Shown here piece by piece: positions 1 through 8,150 of a stretch of DNA of 64,000 bases. Source of the stretch: Leifsonia poae (lineage in GTDB: Bacteria > Actinomycetota > Actinomycetes > Actinomycetales > Microbacteriaceae); contig NZ_BSEN01000006.1 of NCBI RefSeq assembly GCF_027921845.1, forward strand, positions 101,480 through 165,479, in the 5' to 3' direction. The first letter of the stretch is position 1; every line of letters begins with the position of its first letter. A program made the position numbers and the translations under genes. Below the pieces are notes generated by a model, which saw only the letters and a program-made list of their open reading frames with translations, did not search any database and was not told where the DNA came from.

Positions 1-195
1 GGCGGCGACCAGCAGTCCGGCGCCGATGCCTGCGGCCTTCGCCTTCGCCGTCATCTCGGCCTTGAACAGCGCGAGCTCGCTGGAGACCAGGCGGCGCAAT
101 TGCGCGACGAGATCCCGGGTCAGCTCCGGAATCGGTCGGAGACCTCGGGTGGTGCGCCTCCGCTCGCGCGGAAGAGGCGGCTTTTCGAAACTCAT
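1..195 (-). CDS. Phage-holin-family (Holin-X type) membrane protein, C-terminus missing
   Basis: Only the first 65 codons are present; the gene runs off the left edge. The visible protein starts MSFEKPPLPRERRRTTRG, then has an amphipathic stretch (ELTRDLVAQLRRLVSSELALF) and a KAEMTAKAKAAGIGAG segment leading into a membrane helix. That layout is typical of the actinobacterial Holin-X/putative superfamily III holin family, which is widespread on ordinary chromosomes. The ATG is at 193-195 on the complement. Nothing phage-like lies beside it, so no prophage is inferred. The function of these proteins is unknown. Confidence 0.72.
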   Translation of the reverse strand, partial: MSFEKPPLPRERRRTTRGLRPIPELTRDLVAQLRRLVSSELALFKAEMTAKAKAAGIGAGLLVAA

Positions 196-312
196 GCGGG
201 CTCCCTTCAGGCCGTCTCAGGCGACCGTACCCCAGCAATGGGGTGCCGCCAAGGGCATGCACCGCCTGCGCGCCGCTGGACTCGGAACGCGTCGGCGCAT
301 CACACTGGTCTC

Positions 313-837
313 ATGAGCGGTTCGGATCACACGCAGCGCGGCGGCGTCCTCGTCGCCGTCGTCCCCGGGCAGTCGGTGACGGTGCTCGAACAGGCGGCGA
401 AGCTGGCCGACGACCTCGACGTTCCGTTGGTCTGCGCGAACGTCGACCCGAACCGGTATCTGGTCTCCAGCTACGTCGACGGCACGGTCGTGGCGCTGCC
501 GTACGACCCGGATCTGCCGGAGACGGAAGAGGAGCGGTTCGACCCCGAGCTCGAGGAGCGAGTGCGCAGCGTGCTGGCCCCGCTCGGCATCCCCTTCACG
601 CTCGAGCAGCTGGCGGGCGACCCGGCCTGGGCGCTCGCGCGACTGGCCGAAGAGGTCGACGCCAGGTACATCGTGGTCGGAACCCGCGAGGCCGGCATCC
701 GGGGGAGCATCCGGGAGTTCTTCAACGGCTCGGTCGCGGTGCACCTCGCCCATCGGCAGCACCGCCCGGTGATCGTCGTGCCCATCGCTCCGGTCGAAGG
801 CTCGGGACGCCTGCCCTGGGAAGACCCGCCCGTATAG
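313..837 (+). CDS. Universal stress protein (UspA family)
   Basis: A 174-residue single-domain Usp fold. It has an N-terminal beta strand with GGVLVAVVPGQS, a central acidic helix, and a C-terminal VVGTREAGIRG...FFNGSVA segment that resembles the nucleotide-binding G-x2-G-x(n)-G-S loop, followed by the usual HRPVIVVP strand. ATG at 313 is chosen because the Usp strand begins about ten residues later; upstream in-frame codons add a basic non-homologous tail. The stop overlaps the GTG of the next gene by one base, so it is probably co-transcribed with the two crcB genes. Usp proteins are cytoplasmic stress factors; the specific role is not deducible. Confidence 0.85.
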   Translation: MSGSDHTQRGGVLVAVVPGQSVTVLEQAAKLADDLDVPLVCANVDPNRYLVSSYVDGTVVALPYDPDLPETEEERFDPELEERVRSVLAPLGIPFTLEQLAGDPAWALARLAEEVDARYIVVGTREAGIRGSIREFFNGSVAVHLAHRQHRPVIVVPIAPVEGSGRLPWEDPPV

Positions 838-1259
838 TGGCCGGCCCTTCTCCCGTTCATCTGCACTGGCGGTACATCGGGCTCGTCTTCGTCGGCGGTG
901 CCATCGGCACGGCCGTGCGTGCCCTGATCGCTGCAGCCGTCCCGCCGGTCGCAGGCATCCCCGTGGCGACGTTCGGCATCAACGTCGTCGGCGCCTTCGT
1001 GCTCGGGATGCTGCTGCAGAGCCTCGCCCTCCGGGGTGACGACACCGGATGGCGGCGCGATGTGCGTCTGTTCGCCGGAACCGGCATCCTGGGTGGCTTC
1101 ACCACCTACAGTGCCTTCGCCGTGGACGCCGACGGACTCATCGTGGCGCAGAACCTCGGCGGCAGCATCCTGTACGCGGTCGCGACGATCGTGGTGGGCG
1201 CGCTGGGCACGCTGGCGGGTATCGCCGTGGCGTCGCGGATCGGGCGGTCGGCCCGGTGA
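837..1259 (+). CDS. crcB: Fluoride efflux channel subunit CrcB (first copy)
   Basis: A 140-residue, four-helix membrane protein of the CrcB/Fluc family, which exports fluoride. Diagnostic segments are GGAIGTAVRAL near the N-terminus, FGINVVGAFVLG (the conserved Asn helix) and GILGGFTTYSAFAVD (the GGxTTFSTF-like break in helix 3). The GTG start shares one base with the previous stop, and the stop overlaps the second crcB start (GTGA). Fluc channels are dual-topology dimers. Paired genes like these usually encode an obligate heterodimer with opposite orientations. I saw no fluoride riboswitch upstream. Confidence 0.93.
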   Translation: MAGPSPVHLHWRYIGLVFVGGAIGTAVRALIAAAVPPVAGIPVATFGINVVGAFVLGMLLQSLALRGDDTGWRRDVRLFAGTGILGGFTTYSAFAVDADGLIVAQNLGGSILYAVATIVVGALGTLAGIAVASRIGRSAR

Positions 1260-1630
1260 CGCCGCTGCTGCTCCTCGCGATCGCCGCCGCCGGAGGGCTG
1301 GGCGCCGTCGCGCGACTCGTGCTCGACGGAGTGCTGCGCAGCCGGTTCGCCGTGAACTTCCCGCTCGGCACGACGGTCATCAACGTCACGGGCTCGTTGC
1401 TGCTCGGCCTGGTGACGGGGCTCGCCCTGACCCACGGCCTGCCGGCGGAGTGGCGCGCGGTGCTGGGCACCGGGTTCCTCGGCGGCTACACCACGTTCAG
1501 CACGGCGAGCTACGAGACGGTGCGGCTCGCGCAGCAGCGACGGTACCGCGCCGCGCTCATCAATGGCTTCGGGATGATGGTGCTCGCGCTCGCCGCGGCC
1601 GGGCTCGGCCTCTGGCTCGGATCGCTCTGA
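1256..1630 (+). CDS. crcB: Fluoride efflux channel subunit CrcB (second copy)
   Basis: The second Fluc subunit, 124 residues, starts with GTG in a 4-bp overlap with the upstream crcB. It carries GGLGAVARLVLDG, FPLGTTVINVTGSLLLG and GFLGGYTTFSTASYE, which match the family better than the corresponding segments of the first copy. It most likely pairs with the first subunit as an antiparallel heterodimer in the cytoplasmic membrane. Confidence 0.94.
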   Translation: MTPLLLLAIAAAGGLGAVARLVLDGVLRSRFAVNFPLGTTVINVTGSLLLGLVTGLALTHGLPAEWRAVLGTGFLGGYTTFSTASYETVRLAQQRRYRAALINGFGMMVLALAAAGLGLWLGSL

Positions 1631-1633
1631 CGG

Positions 1634-1999
1634 CTACTCGTCGCCGTCGTCGTCCTGCTCCATCCACCACTCGGTGAACTCCTCGGCGCGGCCGTCCGGA
1701 GCCAGGCGGACGAGCCACAGATTGCTGTAGACCGGGCCCGCGTGATAATCGGTGACGCCCTCGACGAAGTACTGCGGGCCGTCCTGACCGAGCAGCCGCC
1801 ACTCGAACGTCGCCGCGCCCGGATCGTCCTGAGCGTCCAGCCAGCCCTCGACGATCTCGAGGTGGCCGTCCCACGGCTCGGCGAACGGCTCGGTGCGGTA
1901 CGAGGCGTCCTCCGTGAACAGTGCGCGGATGTCGTCGGGGTCGTTGCTCTCCCATGCTCGGCGGTACAGGTCGATCCAGTTCGTGATCGCGTCGCTCAT
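1634..1999 (-). CDS. SnoaL-like / NTF2-fold protein
   Basis: A 121-residue alpha+beta barrel protein. The N-terminus (ITNWIDLYRRAWESNDPDDI, then ALFTEDASYRTEPF) is the classical SnoaL/NTF2-like opening: a helix pair, then a strand carrying the pocket residues. The C-terminus is very acidic. ATG at 1999 is chosen because the domain begins immediately after it; a longer reading adds 39 unrelated residues. It converges on crcB with a 3-bp gap. This fold serves isomerases, hydrolases and binding proteins, so no substrate can be named. Confidence 0.82.
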   Translation of the reverse strand: MSDAITNWIDLYRRAWESNDPDDIRALFTEDASYRTEPFAEPWDGHLEIVEGWLDAQDDPGAATFEWRLLGQDGPQYFVEGVTDYHAGPVYSNLWLVRLAPDGRAEEFTEWWMEQDDDGDE

Positions 2000-2179
2000 G
2001 GCACCGTTATACGCCCCCGGCGCGGTCATGCACCAGGGTGGGGTCGCCCGGTGAGGGCGCCGTCGCCGGTCGCACGCGCGGGCGCGCAACGCGGCCTGCA
2101 GAAATTCTTTCGGCACTTAGTCGAAATGCGGTGGTGCCCGGGCGACGTCATCACGTACCGTCACAACCAAGGAGGCGAC

Positions 2180-2512
2180 ATGCAGTTTCTGTTCCTGATC
2201 CGCACGGATGTCGATGCGGAGCCGTATCGCGCAGAAGACGACAACATCGAGGAGTGGGGTGCCGAGGTCGTCGCCCGGGGGAAGCCGACGCAAGGCGATC
2301 GGCTGCGACCCATCGAGGAGGCGAAGACCGTTCGGCTGCGCCATGACCGTCTCGACGTCACCGACGGGCCGTTCGCCGAAGCGAAAGAATGGGTCGCCGG
2401 CTACGACCTCCTGGAGTGCGACTCGATGGAGGAGGCCGTCGGAATCGCCGCGCGGCACCCGATGGCCAGGTTCGGCCGCGTCGAGGTGCGGGAGGTCTGG
2501 CCGTTCGAATGA
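2180..2512 (+). CDS. YCII-related (DGPF) domain protein
   Basis: A 110-residue cytoplasmic protein with the DGPF motif (VTDGPFAEAKE, about residues 61-71) and the WVAGYDLLECDSMEEAVGIA segment that define the YCII-related/DGPF family. Such proteins are often found with ECF sigma factors, but none is adjacent here. An excellent ribosome site (AAGGAGG, about 2169-2175) precedes the ATG at 2180 and fixes the start. Biochemical function is unknown. Confidence 0.9.
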   Translation: MQFLFLIRTDVDAEPYRAEDDNIEEWGAEVVARGKPTQGDRLRPIEEAKTVRLRHDRLDVTDGPFAEAKEWVAGYDLLECDSMEEAVGIAARHPMARFGRVEVREVWPFE

Positions 2513-2548
2513 TCGGCCGTTCACGACCGGCTCGCTAAGGTGTGACCC

Positions 2549-3046
2549 ATGGATGCCGCGCTCGCGTCGTGGAGCGAATTCAATGTCGCCGTCGCCGGGG
2601 CGGGCGCGGCGCTCGGCGGTCTGCTGATCGTGGCGCTGTCGGTGAACATCCGGCAGATCGCCGAGTCGCGCGGACTGGCCGCCCGTGCGGGAGCCGCGAT
2701 CTCAGCGCTGATCCTCGGCGTCGTGCTGGCCTGCGCCGCATTGATCCCCGGGCAGGCGCTCGTCGTCTACGGAGTGGAGGTGCTCGTGGGGACAGCGGCC
2801 GGCGCGGTGATCGCGGTGCTGGCCGCTCGCGCCATCACGGGCGACCAGGCGGCGGACGCGTATCACCGGTACGACACGGGTCACATCGCGTCGTTCACGC
2901 TGCCGCTTGCGATCTTCGCGGTCGGGGGAGTGCTGCTCGTGTTCTCCCTGACCGCCGGCCTGGTGCTCGTCGCGATCGGCACGTTCACCGCGCTGATCGG
3001 CGCCGTCGTGTTCTCGTGGGTGGCGCTGATCGAGATCCTGCGCTGA
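2549..3046 (+). CDS. Predicted four-helix membrane protein of unknown function
   Basis: A 165-residue integral membrane protein. Hydrophobic stretches lie at about residues 12-32, 47-68, 74-92, 112-133 and 137-160, with a short polar loop around DQAADAYHRYDTGH. I recognise no enzymatic motif. The last two codons and the stop lie inside a 17-bp tandem duplication (3023-3063), so a slipped copy of the gene end follows the stop. Confidence 0.75.
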   Translation: MDAALASWSEFNVAVAGAGAALGGLLIVALSVNIRQIAESRGLAARAGAAISALILGVVLACAALIPGQALVVYGVEVLVGTAAGAVIAVLAARAITGDQAADAYHRYDTGHIASFTLPLAIFAVGGVLLVFSLTAGLVLVAIGTFTALIGAVVFSWVALIEILR

Positions 3047-3063
3047 TCGAGAAGTTGCGCTGA
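3023..3063 (+). repeat. 17-bp tandem repeat spanning the stop codon
   Basis: GCGCTGATCGAGATCCT (3023-3039) is followed directly by GCGCTGATCGAGAAGTT (3040-3056) and then a third partial GCGCTGA (3057-3063). The gene's TGA (3044-3046) sits in the second unit. This is one of eight stop-spanning duplications in the window. Confidence 0.85.
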
Positions 3064-3068
3064 CGGCT

Positions 3069-3482
3069 CTACGGCAGGGCGAACGGAGGGCGCGAGAGGC
3101 CGGCGGTGTGCGCGCCGGCCGGGTCGGCGTCCACCGCGACGATGCGGTTGTCCGCATCCACGTGCACGACCGTCGGCTCGAAGACGCGGGCCTCCTCGTC
3201 CGTCAGCTGGGCGTAGGAGATGACGATCACCAGGTGGCCGACCTCGGCCAGGTGGGCGGCCGCACCGTTGACGCCGATCACGCCGCTGCCGCGCTCGCCG
3301 GCGATGAGGTACGTCTCGAAGCGGCTCCCGTTGGCGATGTCGACGACGCTGACCTGCTCACCGGGAAGCAGATCGGCCGCATCCAGCAGATCGGCGTCGA
3401 CGGTGAGCGAGCCCACGTAATGCAGATCCGAATGCGTCACGGTGGCGCGATGGATCTTCGACTTGAACATGGTTCGGAGCAT
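3069..3482 (-). CDS. panD: Aspartate 1-decarboxylase proenzyme
   Basis: Pyruvoyl enzyme making beta-alanine from L-aspartate for pantothenate/CoA synthesis. The 137-residue protein has the family opening [16 protein letters not shown] and the self-cleavage site Gly24-Ser25 in HYVGSLTVD, which yields the pyruvoyl group on Ser25. Other family signatures are [10 protein letters not shown] and [17 protein letters not shown]. No panB or panC is adjacent. The gene lies 24 bp downstream of the MarR gene on the same strand and may be read from the same transcript. Confidence 0.97.
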   Translation of the reverse strand: MLRTMFKSKIHRATVTHSDLHYVGSLTVDADLLDAADLLPGEQVSVVDIANGSRFETYLIAGERGSGVIGVNGAAAHLAEVGHLVIVISYAQLTDEEARVFEPTVVHVDADNRIVAVDADPAGAHTAGLSRPPFALP

Positions 3483-3506
3483 GAGGTTCCTTAGGGTGCG
3501 CGTCGG

Positions 3507-3956
3507 TCAGTGCGCGAGGGCGAGCTGGGGGAGCGCGGCGATGAGCCCGGCGAGCTCGGGCAGGTCGTTCGCCTGGCTGAGCGCACTCTCGAGGGCATCG
3601 TCGTGGATGGGCCGCGCCCGGTCGAGCAGGTGGTGGCCGGCAGCGGTCAGCTCGGTGTAGATGCCACGGCGGTCGTCGTCGCAGAGCACCCGGGTCAAGA
3701 GTCCGCGCTCCTCGAGCCGGTTGACGAGCCGGGTCGTGGCGCTCGGGCTGAGCGCGCTTGCGCGCGCGAGCTGCTGCATGCGCATGTGCCAGCCGTCCTG
3801 GCGGCTGAGGGCGTCGAGCACCGTGTACTCGACCACCGAGAGCTTCACGTTCGCGGTGAGTGCCCGCTCCAGCTCGTTCTCGATGAAGTTGTGAAGTGCG
3901 GCGAGTGTTCGCCAGCCCTGGGCGCGCACCTCGACCGCGTCGTCGGCGATTCCCAT
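3507..3956 (-). CDS. MarR-family transcriptional regulator
   Basis: A 149-residue winged-helix repressor. It has an N-terminal dimerisation helix, then LSVVEYTVLDALSRQDGWHMRMQQLARAS, the recognition helix SPSATTRLVNRLEERGLL, and the wing TRVLCDDDRRGIYTELTAAG. DDRR is the conserved wing sequence. It is divergent from the MFS exporter at 4087, with 130 bp between starts containing a TGCAA dyad and a direct repeat. The expected role is repression of the exporter and of itself, relieved by a small lipophilic ligand. Confidence 0.92.
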   Translation of the reverse strand: MGIADDAVEVRAQGWRTLAALHNFIENELERALTANVKLSVVEYTVLDALSRQDGWHMRMQQLARASALSPSATTRLVNRLEERGLLTRVLCDDDRRGIYTELTAAGHHLLDRARPIHDDALESALSQANDLPELAGLIAALPQLALAH

Positions 3957-3998
3957 GTCGGTCTCCCTGATCGGTTGCTGCGCAGGGTTGCATCAGAT

Positions 3999-4037
3999 AC
4001 TTGCATGTGCAACTATTTATGACGCGCCTGCAACTAT
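3999..4037. promoter_or_regulatory. Candidate MarR operator: dyad plus direct repeat
   Basis: ACTTGCA-TG-TGCAACT (3999-4014) is a near-perfect dyad. The half-site TGCAACTAT occurs at 4008-4016 and again at 4029-4037, 21 bp apart (two helical turns), so both copies lie on the same face of the DNA. The position between the divergent marR and MFS starts fits an operator controlling both. Confidence 0.6.
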
Positions 4038-4086
4038 CAGAGTACGCGCCTTTCGACCCTCCACCCAACCCAGACAGGAAGTTCTC

Positions 4087-5283
4087 ATGCCCGTCGGCCT
4101 CATCGCCCTCGCCCTCGGCGGATTCGGCATCGGCCTCACCGAGTTCGTCATCGCCGGCCTCCTCCCGGAGGTCGCTGCCGATTTCCATGTCGACGAAGCG
4201 GCCGCCGGCTGGCTCATCTCGGGCTACGCTCTCGCGGTGGTCGTCGGCGCCCTGGTGCTGACGGCCGCGCTCATCCGAGTGCCGCGCAAGGCGGCGCTGA
4301 TCGGCCTGATGGTGCTCTTCATCGCGGGCAACGCTCTTTCGGCCCTCGCACCAACCTACGAGGTCATGCTGCTCGGGCGCATCCTCGCCGCGCTGTGCCA
4401 CGGCGCGTTCTTCGGCATCGGATCCGTCGTCGCGGCCGGGATGGTCGCGCCGGACAAGAAGGCGCGCGCCATCGCGATCATGTTCACGGGACTCACCGCC
4501 GCCAACGTGCTCGGCGTGCCGTTCGGCACCCTGCTCGGTCAGGCGCTCGGCTGGCGCTCGACGTTCTGGGCCATCACGATCATCGGCGTGATCGCACTCG
4601 CCGGCGTCGCCCTGCTGGTCCCGCGGGTGTCGGCGGACGCGAAGAGCGCCGGCGTGCTGCACGAGCTGCGGGCGTTCCGCTCCGGTCAGGTGTGGCTGTC
4701 GATCGTCGTCACAGTGCTCGGCTTCGGCGGGATGTTCGGCGCCTTCACCTACATCGCCTACACGCTGACCCAGGTGTCCGGCTTCGCATCATCGGCAGTG
4801 CCGTGGCTGCTCATCCTGTTCGGTGTCGGTCTGTTCGCCGGGAATGCCGTCGGCGGCCGGCTCGCCGACCGCGCGCTCGACCGGTCGCTCCTGATCATCC
4901 TGATCGGTCTCGCGATCGTGCTCGCCGCCTTCGCGCTCGTCGCAGGCAACCCGATCGCCACGATCGTCGCGCTGGTGCTCATGGGGGCCTTCGGGTTCGC
5001 GACCGTGCCCGGGCTGCAGACGCGCGTGATGATGTACGCGGAGCAGGCGCCGACCCTGGCTTCCGGCGCCAACATCGCCGCGTTCAACCTCGGCAACGCC
5101 GTCGGCGCCTGGATCGGCGGCATCACGATCAGCGCGGGACTCGGCTACACGTCGCCCCTCTGGGCGGGCGCGGCGCTGACCGTCGGGGCCGTCGTGGTGA
5201 TGGCGATCGCCGCCGGGACCGCGCGTCGCGGTTCCCGCGCCGGTGTCCAGGCGAAGTCGGAACAGCCACTTCCGGTGGGATAG
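4087..5283 (+). CDS. MFS exporter, DHA1 (AraJ/Cml-type) family
   Basis: A 398-residue, 12-helix proton antiporter. The N-terminus (GGFGIGLTEFVIAGLLPEVA) is the hallmark of the AraJ/CmlR-type drug and sugar efflux branch. The family loop between helices 4 and 5 reads LCHGAFFGIGSVVAAGMV, followed by RAIAIMFTGLTAANVLGVPFG. ATG at 4087 places helix 1 immediately at the start. Divergence from marR makes it a ligand-induced efflux pump; the substrate is not deducible. Confidence 0.93.
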   Translation: MPVGLIALALGGFGIGLTEFVIAGLLPEVAADFHVDEAAAGWLISGYALAVVVGALVLTAALIRVPRKAALIGLMVLFIAGNALSALAPTYEVMLLGRILAALCHGAFFGIGSVVAAGMVAPDKKARAIAIMFTGLTAANVLGVPFGTLLGQALGWRSTFWAITIIGVIALAGVALLVPRVSADAKSAGVLHELRAFRSGQVWLSIVVTVLGFGGMFGAFTYIAYTLTQVSGFASSAVPWLLILFGVGLFAGNAVGGRLADRALDRSLLIILIGLAIVLAAFALVAGNPIATIVALVLMGAFGFATVPGLQTRVMMYAEQAPTLASGANIAAFNLGNAVGAWIGGITISAGLGYTSPLWAGAALTVGAVVVMAIAAGTARRGSRAGVQAKSEQPLPVG

Positions 5284-5334
5284 AACGGCGAGTACAGTCC
5301 CTCGTACCAACGCGCGACCCAGGGGGTGATCGTG

Positions 5335-6366
5335 ATGGACGGTACGAGCACCGTGAAGCTCCCGTTCCTCACTCCTGCGCGCATCGTGATCGGGTCGCTG
5401 ATCGCCGGAGCCGGGCTCGCACTGCTCGGCGTCCTCCTCGGGGGCTCGCCCGCCTCCGCAGCCGAACCGGCGCCCCCGCAGCCCCCGGCGCACTCCGTCA
5501 CGGGGGTCGTGGGCTCGGTGCTCGGCAAGGTCGAGGGTGTCGTTTCGGGCGTCACGCAGAAGACCGCGAAGGTCGCAGAGTCGGTCACGAAGCCGGTGGC
5601 CGCGGTGGTTCCTGCTCCGGCATCGACGATCGTCTCCCACGTGACCGCGCCCGTCTCGGATGTGGTGGCCGACATCGCCGCCGCCAAGCCGGTTGCAACA
5701 GTGGTCACGCCGATCGCCAAGGCCGTCGACCCGGTCGTCGACACCGTCACCGCCACGATCCCGGTGGTGCACGAGCTGATCGGGGACGATCCCGTGACGA
5801 GCGTCACGGCGCCGGTCGCCGACACGGTCGACGACGCGATCGCCGGTGTGGTGGACGGGGTGACGGACGCGATCGACCCGATCGCGCATCCGGCACCCGG
5901 TGGTGGTCTGCCGGGACTGCCCGGTCTGCCGGGGCTTCCCGGTGTGCCGGATCTACCCGGTCTGCCCGGAATCTCGGGTGGCCCGGCGTCGCCCGGTGAC
6001 ACGCTCGGCGCGCTCGGTGCTCCCGCGGGTGCGGGGATCACCGTGGTGGCCGCTCCGACGTCTTCGAATGACCCCGTGGGCGCGTTCGCGTCGCACCGAG
6101 GCGGCAGCGCGGCGGCGACCTCTGCGACGGCGGGTCGGTTCGCCGATCCGGGCGGCAGCCCGTTCGCGCCGCGTGCACCGATCGGAACGCCGGACGGCAC
6201 GACGACCGGCTCTCTTTCGTCCGGGGCAGGCGGCTTCGCGCCCGCCGCTGCCATCCCCGGCGATCGCTTCATCCTGCTCGCCGGCGACTCCGCCGCGAGC
6301 CCCCGTGCCACCGACGACCGACTCCCGTCGTCGCCGGTCGCCGACCACGATACGAACCCCGACTGA
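5335..6366 (+). CDS. Secreted protein with collagen-like GLP tract
   Basis: A 343-residue exported protein I cannot assign to a known family. Residues about 13-43 form a signal peptide or anchor (TPARIVIGSLIAGAGLALLGVLL) with a possible ASA cleavage site near 43. The next 150 residues are Val/Ala/Thr-rich with VTAPV-type pseudo-repeats, then comes a GLPGLPGLPGLPG collagen-like tract around residues 190-215. The C-terminal part is disordered and Pro/Gly/Ser-rich, with no sorting signal or final helix. AGGGGG at 5321 supports ATG 5335, although GTG 5326 is possible. It sits 89 bp upstream of the chaplin-like gene on the same strand, so a joint surface role is plausible. Confidence 0.8.
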   Translation: MDGTSTVKLPFLTPARIVIGSLIAGAGLALLGVLLGGSPASAAEPAPPQPPAHSVTGVVGSVLGKVEGVVSGVTQKTAKVAESVTKPVAAVVPAPASTIVSHVTAPVSDVVADIAAAKPVATVVTPIAKAVDPVVDTVTATIPVVHELIGDDPVTSVTAPVADTVDDAIAGVVDGVTDAIDPIAHPAPGGGLPGLPGLPGLPGVPDLPGLPGISGGPASPGDTLGALGAPAGAGITVVAAPTSSNDPVGAFASHRGGSAAATSATAGRFADPGGSPFAPRAPIGTPDGTTTGSLSSGAGGFAPAAAIPGDRFILLAGDSAASPRATDDRLPSSPVADHDTNPD

Positions 6367-6455
6367 GTGGGTCGACTCCGCCTGTCCGCAGGCGGAACGC
6401 GACCGAAGCCTCCCGCACGGGAGCAGCTGACACTCAATCGAAAGGTTCTACGACC

Positions 6456-8072
6456 ATGAACAAATACGTCTCGAGGGGGCTGTGGTTCACAGTCTTCCTC
6501 GGTGGACTCTCACTCGCCGGGGTCGGTGTCGCGAACGCGGCCGAGACCAGCGGCTCCGACGGAACGGCCTCGGGCGACCAGGCCGCCGTCGACCTCACCA
6601 TTCCGGTCACCATCGGCGGAAACGGCATCAGCGTGCTCGGCGACTCGACGAGTTCGGGATCGGCCGCGGCCGCGCCTGCTGCTGCGCCTGCGCCGTCGGT
6701 CTCGACCTCCGGGCTGGGCGGCGTCGCATCCGGTGACCAGGCGCTGGTGAACGTCAGCGTTCCGGTGACAGTGGCCGGCAACGCGATCAGTGCGGTCGGC
6801 GACTCGTCGAGCAGTGATTCGGCGGCGCCTGCGGCGCCTGCTCCGGCCGCTCCTGCTCCGACCGCCCCTGCTCCGGCGCCGGCTCCGACGACGTCGGGTG
6901 CGAACGGGATCGCCTCGGGGATCCAGGCGCCTGTGGCGGCGGATGTCCCGGTGACCGTCGGTGGCAACGCGATCAGCGTGCTCGGCGACAGCTCGTCGGC
7001 GGATTCGACGGCGGCGGTTCCGGTTGCCGATTCGCCGGCATCCGGATCGTCGGCCGCGGGATCGACGACGTCGGGCGCTGACGGCATCCTGTCGGGTGTT
7101 CAGGCTCTCGTGAACGCCGACGTACCTGCGACGGTCGGCGGCAATGCGATCAGCGTGCTGGGCGATTCGTCGAGCAGCGGATCGTCGGTCGCGACACCTG
7201 CCGCTCCTGCGGCGGGCTCGGGTTCCGGATCGGGCGCGGCTCCGGCGACGTCGGGTGCGGATGGCATCGCGTCGGGCATCCAGGCGCCGATCGGTGCTGC
7301 GGTGCCGGTGACGGCCGGCGGCAATGCGGTGAGCGTGCTGGGTGACTCGTCGAGCTCGGGTTCGACGACGACCGGTGGTGGCGCGGGCGGCCCTGCGGGG
7401 TCGGGTGCGACGACGACCGGTGACGACGGCATCCTGAGCGGTGTCCAGGCGCCGATCGATGCTGCGCTGCCGGTGACGGCTGGCGGCAATGCGGTGAGCG
7501 TACTGGGTGACTCGTCGAGCTCGGGTTCCACGGCGACGGGCGGTTCGACCGCTCCCGGCGCTGGTGGAACGACTGGTGGGAGCACCACGACCGGTGACGG
7601 CGGCCTGCTCGGTGGCATCCAGCTGCCGGTCGGTCTCGACGTTCCGGTGACGGTGGGAGGCAACGCGGTGAGCGTCGTCGGCGACAGCACGTCCGACGGT
7701 TCGGATGTCACCACGCCGGTGACCCCGACGGACCCGACGACGCCGACGGATCCGACAACGCCGACCGACCCGACGACGCCGGTCACGCCGGTCGACCCGG
7801 GTACGGGTGGGAACGCGGCCGGCGATCTGGACACGACCGTGGGACTCGGCACGGCCTCGGCCGGCGCGGGCGGCGCGGTCGCGCTCGACAGCGGAATGAC
7901 CGCAGACGACGCATCGGCTCTGGCGGACACCGGCTCTGAGACCGGAGACCTCTCCGCTCTCGGTGTCATCGCGGCCCTGCTGGCGCTGTTCGGAGTGGTG
8001 CTGATGTTCGGGGCGCGCAACCGTGAGGCCGTGCGCCTCCACACGGCGCGCCGCACGCACCGCATCCAGTGA
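6456..8072 (+). CDS. Chaplin-like repeat surface protein with LAXTG sorting signal
   Basis: A 538-residue secreted protein with a signal peptide (residues 1-28, ending ANA). Seven repeats of about 37 residues (34-70, 87-123, 149-185, 207-243, 267-303, 322-358, 381-416) share the pattern SGxQAxV..VPVTVGGNAxSVLGDSSS. This parallels the chaplin domain, where VPVxVCGNxVxVxG is typical, but the chaplin cysteines are absent. Ala/Pro/Thr/Gly linkers separate the repeats and a TPTDPTTPTDP tract follows. The C-terminus has LADTG (489-493), a hydrophobic helix and a basic tail: a class E sortase signal as in long chaplins. The inferred role is a covalently anchored, self-assembling surface protein. Confidence 0.88.
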   Translation: MNKYVSRGLWFTVFLGGLSLAGVGVANAAETSGSDGTASGDQAAVDLTIPVTIGGNGISVLGDSTSSGSAAAAPAAAPAPSVSTSGLGGVASGDQALVNVSVPVTVAGNAISAVGDSSSSDSAAPAAPAPAAPAPTAPAPAPAPTTSGANGIASGIQAPVAADVPVTVGGNAISVLGDSSSADSTAAVPVADSPASGSSAAGSTTSGADGILSGVQALVNADVPATVGGNAISVLGDSSSSGSSVATPAAPAAGSGSGSGAAPATSGADGIASGIQAPIGAAVPVTAGGNAVSVLGDSSSSGSTTTGGGAGGPAGSGATTTGDDGILSGVQAPIDAALPVTAGGNAVSVLGDSSSSGSTATGGSTAPGAGGTTGGSTTTGDGGLLGGIQLPVGLDVPVTVGGNAVSVVGDSTSDGSDVTTPVTPTDPTTPTDPTTPTDPTTPVTPVDPGTGGNAAGDLDTTVGLGTASAGAGGAVALDSGMTADDASALADTGSETGDLSALGVIAALLALFGVVLMFGARNREAVRLHTARRTHRIQ

Positions 8073-8084
8073 GAACGGGCGGAG

Positions 8085-8113
8085 GTGCCGCCGGGCGATG
8101 CGTCCGGCGGCAC
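8085..8113 (+). terminator. Terminator-like hairpin after the surface protein gene
   Basis: GTGCCGCCGG (8085-8094) and CCGGCGGCAC (8104-8113) form a perfect 10-bp stem with a 9-nt loop, 12 bp after the stop codon. No T tract follows, which is common for high-GC actinobacterial terminators. Confidence 0.55.
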
Positions 8114-8150
8114 TCCGTCATGCCCGCGCCGTGTCCGCAGAGACGCTGCC

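Noticed and set aside
1..195. Prophage lysis module suggested by a holin-like gene
   Set aside because: Holin-X family proteins are common on actinobacterial chromosomes, and no endolysin, structural or integrase gene is nearby.
600..837. Fluoride riboswitch upstream of crcB
   Set aside because: The first crcB overlaps the stress-protein gene; I found no recognisable riboswitch fold before either gene.
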